From: an uncultured Muribaculaceae bacterium
Lineage (GTDB): Bacteria; Bacteroidota; Bacteroidia; Bacteroidales; Muribaculaceae
Assembly (NCBI GenBank): GCA_910577585.1
Contig: CAJTNN010000049.1
Span: 1-11,128, forward strand
Length of the DNA: 11,128 bases
Direction: 5' to 3'
Shown here: piece by piece, positions 1 through 5,186 of the stretch
How the letters are laid out: each line of letters opens with the position of its first letter
Position numbering within the stretch: the first letter of the stretch is position 1
Notes under the pieces: model-generated
What the model was told of the DNA's origin: nothing
Database searches by the model: none
The model's input: the letters and a program-made list of their open reading frames with translations, nothing else
Program-made: the position numbers and the translations under genes

Positions 1-793
1 GGTCGTTGAGGAGGCGGGCGGCGGTGAGCAGCAGGGCCTGGAGCTTGGCGTCGAACTTGGCATTGGGGGCTTCGAGGGCACTGTAGCGGCGCAGGAAGAC
101 GCTCAGGGGAGCGGTGTCGGCTGGCGTGAGGGGTTGGCCGCTACGGGCTTTCTGTAGGGCGGAGAGGATACGGGGTACGGCGGCGTCGATCTGGTCGTAG
201 GCGCGGCGCGAGTCGGGGGCGAAGCGGAGGATTCGGATGGTGTCGGCCTTGATGTTGTAGGCGATGGCGGCCATCTGGGCGGTGGGGCGCACGAGGATGT
301 GGCCGTCGGCGGTGCCCCGGCGGGCTATGAAGGTGCCTCGCAGTCCGGTGAAGTCGCCACTCACTACCTCTACTTCGTCGCCCTCGATGAGGTCGATGTC
401 GGCGGGGTTGTAGTAGGGGAGTCGGTTGGCGTAGAAGCGGGCGATGATGCGGAAGCTGTGGAGGTCGGCGTCGGGGATGGTGACGTAGCGGTTCTGCTGG
501 CCGGGCTGGTGGCTGAGTATTAGCGAGAGGCCCTGGAAGGTGGTGCAGAAGCGGCGTATGTCGTCGATGGGGCCGCGCATGAAGATGTAGTGGAAGATGA
601 GTGGGCGCGGGGTCAGGCGCACCTGTCCGTCGACGAGCACTCCTTCTACGATTTCGGGGGCGAAGACATCGAGGGTGACGCCGGTGGAGGCAGCGTAGGT
701 AGCTACATGATGCTCCAGCATCGCGCTGCGGCGCGGTGCGGGGGCTATGAAATTTAGTAGATACCAGGGGTGATGCACAGGGTGCGAAGTCAT
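1..793 (-). CDS. NusG-like / UpxY-family transcription antitermination factor, 5' part (runs off left edge)
   Basis: An open frame of 264 codons starts at ATG 793 and has no stop before the window edge, so the C-terminus is missing. The N-terminal half resembles a NusG N-terminal (NGN) domain: HPWYLLNFIAP at residues 8-18, then LIFHYIFMRGPID at about 65-77, the usual strand holding the second NGN motif. A KOW-like segment follows at about 137-160 (GDEVEVVSGDFTGLRGTF). Beyond it lies a further ~100 residues, partly helical, that ordinary NusG lacks. In Bacteroides, NusG paralogues of this kind (UpxY) are the first gene of capsular polysaccharide operons and prevent early termination in their own long leader. 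The long structured leader here fits that role, so off-window genes to the left may be a surface-polysaccharide operon (inference). Housekeeping NusG is less likely because the sequence is divergent and extended. The start is supported by the upstream promoter and the position of the NGN motif. Confidence 0.85.
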   Translation of the reverse strand, partial: MTSHPVHHPWYLLNFIAPAPRRSAMLEHHVATYAASTGVTLDVFAPEIVEGVLVDGQVRLTPRPLIFHYIFMRGPIDDIRRFCTTFQGLSLILSHQPGQQNRYVTIPDADLHSFRIIARFYANRLPYYNPADIDLIEGDEVEVVSGDFTGLRGTFIARRGTADGHILVRPTAQMAAIAYNIKADTIRILRFAPDSRRAYDQIDAAVPRILSALQKARSGQPLTPADTAPLSVFLRRYSALEAPNAKFDAKLQALLLTAARLLND

Positions 794-928
794 GTTGGGA
801 TAATACAATGACTTGGCATGACTTTTGCGCAACTTTCTATCAATCAATACGATAGCATGTGCGGCAAGTCATACTTCCGAAAACTTCCTGTCGGGGAGTT
901 TTGTTAGCCCTATCGGGGGCTGCCTATA
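794..928 (-). promoter_or_regulatory. Structured 5' leader of the NusG-like gene
   Basis: The predicted transcript starts near 928, leaving a leader of about 135 nt. Reading along the minus strand, it holds a small hairpin (AGCCC/GGGCT arms, 921-906), a second hairpin (AAAACT/AGTTTT arms plus two inner GC pairs, 902-880), and a possible 10-codon ORF starting ATGACTTG (872-840). Then come two AAGTCAT heptamers (824-818 and 814-808) and the gene start ATGACTT (793-787), which is complementary to them. Neither hairpin is followed by a T-run, so these are not plain terminators. I saw no match to the JUMPStart/ops element of RfaH systems. Regulatory function is inference. Confidence 0.45.
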
Positions 929-934
929 TGGATG

Positions 935-966
935 CAAAGTTAGTGATTAATCGGCAATTATGCAAA
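935..966 (-). promoter_or_regulatory. Bacteroidetes-type promoter for the NusG-like gene
   Basis: On the minus strand a -33 TTTG (966-963) is followed after exactly 20 nt by TAACTTTG (942-935). This fits the TTTG / TAnnTTTG pattern of the Bacteroidetes primary sigma factor with no mismatch. Transcription would start near 928. Confidence 0.8.
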
Positions 967-994
967 TCTTCTTTTTCTTGTCCGGAGTGTCTAC

Positions 995-1113
995 GGGAGA
1001 ACGTGGAGGGCTACCCTCCGCCCGGGGTCCAACGGTAGACGAAGTTTCTCCCAGAATTCACACCACTCCCATCACTCCCATAATTCCCAGCCAGAATTCC
1101 GCCATAAAGTTAA
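995..1113 (+). repeat. Intergenic repeat R1 (GGGAGAA...TTCTCCC core plus TCCCA tract)
   Basis: The unit opens with GGGAGAA (995-1001) and closes its core with the complement TTCTCCC (1046-1052). Inside is a perfect hairpin, GGAGGG-cta-CCCTCC. After the core comes a degenerate run of CACTCCCAT / AATTCCCAG words, ending in AGAATTCCGCCATAAAGTTAA (1093-1113). The same order recurs at 1590-1730 and 4048-4190. The end of the unit lies 18 bp from palindrome copy A. No coding capacity is credible. Confidence 0.7.
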
Positions 1114-1131
1114 TAATCGGATGCTGGGACA

Positions 1132-1580
1132 GTTGTGAAGATGAGAAAAGAATTTAGGGGCGCGGATTTTTTCGCTTGTCGCTGCGCGACTGCGCCGCGG
1201 ATGGGAGGGATTAACGCGGATCCTATTTGTGCGCGAAAAGATGCGCTGGTTTGAACGCTGATGAGTACGGATGCATCTCGGCGCTGAGCGCCTTGATGCT
1301 CGCGGATGGCTGCGCATTCCCCCTTGATACGGAAGCTGAGGATTGATATGTCTGGATATAGATGTATTGACGATAATCTGATGTCATCGCTTGGGGTCGA
1401 TTAGCATCCGGCACCATCCGCGTCGCCACAAGGCGCATAGCGCCGATGTGCCTGCGACCCATCCATTTGCATGAAGAAAATCCGCGTTAATCCATCCCAT
1501 CCGCGCTCGCAACGAGCTGCATTGCAGCGAGTAAGAGAAAAATCCGCGCCTTAAAATTCATTCCACATCTTCCTAACCAA
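1132..1580. repeat. Large imperfect palindrome, copy A (full, ~449 bp)
   Basis: The left arm begins around GAATTTAGGGGCGCGGAT, and the right arm ends with ATCCGCGCCTTAAAATTC, its near complement. The complementarity continues inward: GGGATTAACGCGGAT on the left against ATCCGCGTTAATCC on the right, then CATCTCGGCGCTGAGCGCC against its complement near 1430-1450. Only about 60-70 bp in the middle (about 1330-1395) is unpaired. Small hairpins are nested in the arms, for example GTCGC-tgc-GCGAC (1178-1190) and GCTGC-att-GCAGC. Copy B (3570-4014) is collinear over its whole length with scattered substitutions and short indels. It resembles a foldback or MITE-like element, but no transposase or clear target duplication is visible. 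Confidence 0.85.
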
Positions 1581-1589
1581 GTCAGCCAA

Positions 1590-1730
1590 ACGGGAGAATT
1601 TCAAGGCGTAGTCGAGCCGTGTCGGGGCGAGGGCACCCCTCATCCCAGGGGGCAGCGGTCGAAGGAGTTTCTACCCATAACTCCCATAAATCCCAGAATT
1701 CCCATAAATCCCAGAACTCCGCCGTAAGAA
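1590..1730 (+). repeat. Intergenic repeat R2 (diverged copy of R1/R3)
   Basis: The unit starts with ACGGGAGAA (1590-1598). Its closing arm is damaged, reading TTTCTACCC (1668-1676) where R1 and R3 have TTTCTCCC. The conserved lead-in CAGCGGTCGAAGGAGTTTCT precedes it. The tail is CATAACTCCCATAAATCCCAGAATTCCCATAAATCCCAG-type words and ends CCGCCGTAAG, matching CCGCCATAAAG of R1. It lies 10 bp from the right end of palindrome A, so A is bracketed by two units in the same orientation. Internal spacing differs from R1, so only the core and the tail are conserved. Confidence 0.6.
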
Positions 1731-1749
1731 TCTAACTGAATGGATATGG

Positions 1750-1784
1750 CAAGCGGGAGAGTCCGCTTGGGGCTCTCCCGCTTG
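1750..1784 (-). terminator. Strong hairpin downstream of the lipoprotein operon
   Basis: AAGCGGGAGAG (1751-1761) and CTCTCCCGCTT (1773-1783) are perfect complements. The stem extends inward by a G-U pair and two GC pairs to a 5-nt loop and outward by one C-G pair. It sits about 50 nt past the stop of the small lipoprotein gene, where a terminator is expected. No T-run follows on either strand, so it may instead act as a 3'-end stabiliser. Confidence 0.55.
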
Positions 1785-1834
1785 GTGTATGTGGGGCGCG
1801 GCTGCCCGAGGGAGCCGTACCGTGGGGTCGGGGT

Positions 1835-2299
1835 TTACTGCTGCTGGGCTTCGCGCTTTGCACGCTGAGCCTCTTTGTAGGCGGCTGCCTTGGCTGCGGC
1901 ATCATCTACGCCCTCTTTGGCAACCTGCTTTGCACGGTTGGTGGCGTTGACAGCTGCTGCGGCTGCCTTCTCAGAGGCAGTTGTTGCGGCAGTTGTGGCC
2001 TTTGTGGCAGTCTCTTTGGCGGCATCTACAGCCTGGTCAGCTGCCTTCTTGGCAGTTGATGTGGCCTTGGTGGCAGTAGATTTTGCTTTCTCTACTACAG
2101 GAGCGGCAGCCTCTTCTGCTACCTCCTCAACCTGAACGAGAGCTGAATCGGGGTTGATAGAGTCAACCTCTACAACTTCCTCAACGGCTACCATTGAGTC
2201 AACACCTACGGTGTCCTCCTCAGCCTGCTTGTTGCCGCCGCAAGATACGGCCAGCATAGCCAGCGAACCGGCGCAGAGCATTGAAAATACTTTCTTCAT
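1835..2299 (-). CDS. Small Ala/Lys-rich lipoprotein, LEA/apolipoprotein-like helix
   Basis: The 154-residue product starts with a short lipoprotein signal peptide, MKKVFSMLCAGSLAMLAVSC, with the lipobox cysteine at residue 20. An acidic linker rich in E, D and V follows (about 25-68). From about residue 70 to the end the protein is almost only A, K, T, E, D, Q and S in a helical pattern (KKAADQAVDAAKETATKAT and similar), recalling the 11-residue periodicity of group 3 LEA proteins and other amphipathic-helix proteins. No catalytic motif is visible. The mature protein should be anchored in the periplasm or outer membrane as a long helix or coiled coil; a structural or envelope-spacer role is only a guess. 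It lies 27 nt behind the Big_2-like lipoprotein gene on the same strand, so the two are probably cotranscribed. The low-complexity helix makes chance similarity to unrelated Ala-rich proteins likely. Confidence 0.8.
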   Translation of the reverse strand: MKKVFSMLCAGSLAMLAVSCGGNKQAEEDTVGVDSMVAVEEVVEVDSINPDSALVQVEEVAEEAAAPVVEKAKSTATKATSTAKKAADQAVDAAKETATKATTAATTASEKAAAAAVNATNRAKQVAKEGVDDAAAKAAAYKEAQRAKREAQQQ

Positions 2300-2326
2300 A
2301 GCTATATTTTGTTTTTATGTTTTCGT

Positions 2327-3157
2327 TTAGAGAGTAGCTTTCACACCCTTGACAGCGGCGCGGGCCTTGTTGAAGGCAGCAGCTGCGTCGACGTTGCCGG
2401 CAGCACGTGAACCAGCATAGTCGGGGTTCTCCATCCATGTGGCGCTGATAGTGGGGTTCTCGTCGGCTACACCGATGTAGTCGAGCACAATCTTCATTGT
2501 GGCCTTGCTGAGCTCATCGGCGTTCATGTAGAATGCCTCAGTCTCAGTCTCGCCATACATCTTGTAGCGATCCTGCAGGAAACCTTCGAGGTCGCCCTCC
2601 ATGTCCTGGTCGAGCGTGATGGTGATGGTAGAGTTGGCGAGCTTACCGTTGCCGAATACATATGAGTAAGAGGGGAGGTAAGCACCTGTCATGAATACGC
2701 TTGTAGTGAAACCATCGGCATCGGGAGTAGTCTCAGAGAGGTCCTCGCGGTATACGAGACCTGAGATAGCTGACTCAGTGGCGCTCTTCACCTGATTGGC
2801 GTTGGCACCCCATGAGAGGCAGGGGATGTTGAAGTTGTCGTTCTGGGGGAGCACAGTCACTTTGGCTGTAGCCTTGCGGCCCTCGGCGTTGGTGGCGGTG
2901 ATTGTGGCAGTACCTGCGTGCTGGCCGCGAACCTCACCGTTCTGGCTTACAGTGGCCACGAATGCATCTGAAGATGCCCATGTGAGCACACCGGGGTTCT
3001 TGCTGTCGAGAGTCAGAGTCTCGGCATTGTTGGTGTAGACTGCGAGTTCGCTGACTGTGAAGTTGATGGGTGCTGTGGGATCATCGTCATCATCACCACA
3101 GGCGGTTGTGAACACCATCGGGAGAGCGATGGCGAGAAGCATAAAGAATTTCTTCAT
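2327..3157 (-). CDS. Big_2-like Ig-domain lipoprotein, probably surface exposed
   Basis: This 276-residue protein has a lipoprotein signal (MKKFFMLLAIALPMVFTTAC, Cys20) followed directly by Gly and five Asp residues. An acidic run just after the cysteine resembles the SDDDD-type lipoprotein export signal reported for Bacteroides, which sends lipoproteins to the outer face of the outer membrane, so surface exposure is likely (inference). Residues ~30-103 look like a bacterial Ig-like group 2 domain: LTWASSDAFVATVSQNGEV followed by AGTATITATNAEG and a closing KVTVLP strand. Residues ~110-276 form a second region I do not recognise, with aromatic and acidic strands and an Ala-rich C-terminal helix. 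No enzyme motif is visible. It is the first gene of the pair with the Ala-rich lipoprotein. The start is fixed by the signal peptide; a binding or adhesion role is plausible but unproven. Confidence 0.85.
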   Translation of the reverse strand: MKKFFMLLAIALPMVFTTACGDDDDDPTAPINFTVSELAVYTNNAETLTLDSKNPGVLTWASSDAFVATVSQNGEVRGQHAGTATITATNAEGRKATAKVTVLPQNDNFNIPCLSWGANANQVKSATESAISGLVYREDLSETTPDADGFTTSVFMTGAYLPSYSYVFGNGKLANSTITITLDQDMEGDLEGFLQDRYKMYGETETEAFYMNADELSKATMKIVLDYIGVADENPTISATWMENPDYAGSRAAGNVDAAAAFNKARAAVKGVKATL

Positions 3158-3569
3158 TTCGCTTTTGGGGTTTATTGATTATAGTTATTATAATTCTCTT
3201 ACTGTCTGTATCAGAGGGGGCGAAGTATTCGCCCTGCGTGAGCGACGCACCGCGAGGGTGGCGGCGTCACGATTGAAAACAATCCGGATGCGCATTTAAA
3301 TTTAACGTATGCTAAAATTTAATTAATTTTAACATTTCAAGACTATTGCACATCCGCATTGCGCGCGGATGTTAGATTCGGGTGCGAGCTTGACTGCGCA
3401 CCGAGGCGGCCCGGTGTAATAGTGCGCAAAATTAATACTTTCCGCGCAAATAATTGATATTTTGCGGTTAAAATATATGATAGCTTAAGCTAAATGCCGC
3501 CTCCGGCAGCGTTGTATATATGTAGCGGCTGCTATGCCGCACTACGCCGTTAGGTTACGGAAGTGCCAA
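3158..3569. other. Intergenic stretch with GC-rich leader, AT-rich segment and short hairpins
   Basis: I see no gene here. Next to the lipoprotein start (minus strand) is a leader with two adjacent hairpins, GGGCGAA-gta-TTCGCCC (3218-3234) and TGCGT/ACGCA (3235-3249). An AT-rich block at about 3295-3345 is the most likely place for the operon promoter, but no convincing TTTG / TAnnTTTG pair is present. Further right are CATCCGC/GCGGATG (3351-3371), GGTGCG/CGCACC (3381-3402), the perfect 12-bp palindrome TAGCTTAAGCTA (3481-3492), TGCCG/CGGCA (3495-3508) and GCGGC/GCCGC (3525-3540). Confidence 0.5.
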
Positions 3570-4014
3570 TTGGTAGGATGGGGAAGGAGTTTAAGGGCGC
3601 GGATTTTTTCGCTTGTCGCTACGCGACTGCGCCGCGGATGGAAAGGATTAACGCGGATCCTTATTTGCGTAATGCGCTGGGTTGCACGCAGATGGGGACG
3701 GATGCATCTCGGCGCTATGCGCCTTGATGCTCGCGGATGGCTGCGCATTCCCCTTTGACGGAAGCTGCGGATTGATATGTCTGGATATTGCTGTATTGAC
3801 GATAATCAGAGTCATCCCTTGGGAGCGATTAGCATCCGACACCATCCGCGTTGCCACAAGGCGCATAGCGCCGATGTACCTGCGACCCATCCAATTTGTA
3901 TCTGAAAAGAGAATCCGCGTTAATCCATCCCATCCGCGCTCGCAACGAGCTGCGCAGCAGCGAGTAAGAGAAAGATCCGCGCCTAAAAAATTCCTTCCCA
4001 ATCTTCCCAGCCAA
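3570..4014. repeat. Large imperfect palindrome, copy B (full, ~445 bp)
   Basis: The copy starts TTGGTAGGATGGGGAAGGAG and ends CTTCCCAATCTTCCCAGCCAA, so even its outermost ~20 bp are imperfect inverted repeats bounded by TTGG and CCAA. Inside, GGGCGCGGATTTTTTCGC pairs with the ATCCGCGCC-end arm, and CATCTCGGCGCTATGCGCC (from about 3706) pairs with GGCGCATAGCGCCGATG near 3860. It is collinear with copy A, including the central loop words TTGATATGTCTGGATAT and GTATTGACGATAATC. No target-site duplication is obvious. It ends 34 bp before repeat R3 and about 180 bp before the TatD gene. Confidence 0.85.
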
Positions 4015-4047
4015 CTCAGCCAAAGTTAACGGAAGAACGGGGGGGTG

Positions 4048-4190
4048 ACGGGAGAACGGCTGCCCTGGGAGGAGGGGCCCGGCGGTCGACGAAGTTTCTC
4101 CCCATAACTCCCAGAATTCCTATAACTCCCAGAACTCCCATCACTCCCAAAATTCCCATAAGCCCCGGAATTCTGCCATAAAGTTAAAAA
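4048..4190 (+). repeat. Intergenic repeat R3, ending next to the TatD start codon
   Basis: The unit has GGGAGAA (4050-4056) and TTCTCCC (4096-4102) arms and the conserved lead-in GCGGTCGACGAAGTTTCTCC. A tract of about eight degenerate TCCCA words follows (ATAACTCCCAGAATTCC and similar), then the conserved tail TGCCATAAAGTTAA. The tail ends only a few bases before the TatD start, so the repeat supplies the whole 5' untranslated region of that gene. Confidence 0.7.
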
Positions 4191-4193
4191 TAT

Positions 4194-4892
4194 ATGAATA
4201 ATATGAATGATATGAAGACTACGCCTCACAGGCGGATTATACTCGATGTGCACACCCATCATGCGCCGCCGCAGCCGGAGGGGATTGTGGCTTGCAGTCC
4301 GGCTGAGGGGGGCTCGGCACAGGTGCTGCCTCCGGCGGGGGAGTTTCCGGTGCAGTTCTTTTCGGTGGGGGTGCATCCGTGGGATGTGAAGGGTGTGGGG
4401 CTCTCGCCGGCACAGATAGCGCAGCTGCGTGAGTGCGCGGCGCGGCCGGATGTGGTGGCAATCGGCGAGACGGGCATCGATTGCGTGCGCCCCGGTTGTG
4501 CGCCGATGGCGGGGCAGCTCAATGCGCTGCGCGCGCATGTGGAGATTAGCGAGGAGTTGCGCAAACCGCTAATCCTGCACTGTGTGCGCGGTCAGGAGAT
4601 GATTATCGCCGCGCGACGCGACATGCGCCCGGCGATGCCCTGGATAATACATGGATTCCGCGGCAAACCGTCGGTGGCGCAGATGCTGCTTGATGCGGGG
4701 TGCTATCTGAGTTTCGGGGTGCAGTTTAATGCCGCGTCACTTCAGGCAGCGCCACTCGACCGGATTCTGGCCGAGACTGACGATGCGAGCTGCCGTATTC
4801 AGGATGTAATCGCGGGGTTGCAGTCGGCTCGCGGCGACGTGACGCCGGACCTGCTTGCAGCTAATGGGCGCGCCATCTGGCAGTTTCCCTGA
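4194..4892 (+). CDS. TatD-family metal-dependent hydrolase (short form)
   Basis: The 232-residue product carries the metal-ligand set of the TatD family in order: DVHTHH (His20, His22), SVGVHPWD at 57-64, GETGID with Glu92, LHC with His129, IIHGFRG with His153, and ETDD with Asp196. TatD proteins are cytoplasmic TIM-barrel enzymes of the amidohydrolase superfamily, reported to act as metal-dependent DNases or 3'-5' exonucleases. The protein is somewhat shorter than the usual ~260 residues but keeps every ligand, so it should be active. The N-terminus is uncertain because in-frame ATGs occur at codons 1, 4 and 7 within a repeated ATATGAA sequence; the conserved fold needs only the part from about residue 14. 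The gene stands alone, enclosed by palindrome B and repeat R3 upstream and half-palindrome C downstream. No clear promoter or terminator is visible. Confidence 0.9.
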   Translation: MNNMNDMKTTPHRRIILDVHTHHAPPQPEGIVACSPAEGGSAQVLPPAGEFPVQFFSVGVHPWDVKGVGLSPAQIAQLRECAARPDVVAIGETGIDCVRPGCAPMAGQLNALRAHVEISEELRKPLILHCVRGQEMIIAARRDMRPAMPWIIHGFRGKPSVAQMLLDAGCYLSFGVQFNAASLQAAPLDRILAETDDASCRIQDVIAGLQSARGDVTPDLLAANGRAIWQFP

Positions 4893-4911
4893 GCGGGGCT
4901 TAATCTCATTC

Positions 4912-5099
4912 TTGGTAAGATGGGGAAGGAATTTAGGGGCGCGGATTTTTTCGCTTGTCGCTGCGCGACTGCGCCGCGGATGGGAGGGATTAACGCGGAT
5001 TCTTTTTTGTAATGCGCTGGGTTACACGCGGGTGGGGACGGATGCATCTCGGCGCTGGGCGCCTTGATGCTCGCGGATGGCTGCGCATTCCCCCTTGAT
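4912..5099. repeat. Half palindrome, copy C (left arm only)
   Basis: Beginning TTGGTAAGATGGGGAAGGAA, this is collinear with the left arm of copies A and B through GGCTGCGCATTCCCCCTTGATG. It then stops where A and B enter the central loop, and the right arm is absent. It starts 20 bp after the TatD stop codon. Loss of one arm is what deletion of an unstable palindrome could produce. Confidence 0.85.
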
Positions 5100-5106
5100 G
5101 CTGGGT

Positions 5107-5186
5107 TTACGGGAGAACTGGGAAGACTGGGAGTTATGGGAGGAGTGGGAATTTTGGGGTGGGAGGGATGGGATTTTTTGGGGAGG
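5107..5186 (-). repeat. Inverted TCCCA-type tract R4 abutting copy C
   Basis: Read on the minus strand, this tract has CAAAATTCCCACTCCTCCC, then ATAACTCCCAGTCTTCCCAG, ending TTCTCCCGTA. The words match the tails of R1-R3 in reverse orientation. The paired GGGAGAA...TTCTCCC core is not complete. The tract reaches the stop codon of the TPR regulator gene, so it forms that gene's 3' flank. Confidence 0.55.

Noticed and set aside
299..523. 74-codon plus-strand frame at the left end
   Set aside because: It lies antisense to the NGN/KOW-coding region of the NusG-like gene and is Gly/Val-rich low-information sequence.
1072..1462. Overlapping short reading frames in palindrome copy A on the minus strand
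   Set aside because: They follow the palindrome arms, similar frames appear in copy B, and the peptides are Arg/Ser-rich with no domain; they reflect the repeat composition.
1060..1725. TCCCA-rich tracts as a CRISPR array
   Set aside because: The repeated words are 6-10 bp, degenerate and without uniform unique spacers; no cas gene is nearby.
3330..3356. TAGTCTTG on the minus strand as the -7 box of the lipoprotein operon
   Set aside because: One mismatch to TAnnTTTG and no TTTG at 19-21 nt upstream; not strong enough to annotate as a promoter.
3566..4018. Target-site duplication flanking palindrome B
   Set aside because: The TTGG/CCAA ends are part of the inverted repeats; flanking bases outside do not show a direct repeat longer than chance.
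3534..4029. Reading frames of 64-117 codons on both strands of copy B
   Set aside because: The same peptide words appear on both strands because the element is a palindrome; starts are poor and no family is recognisable.
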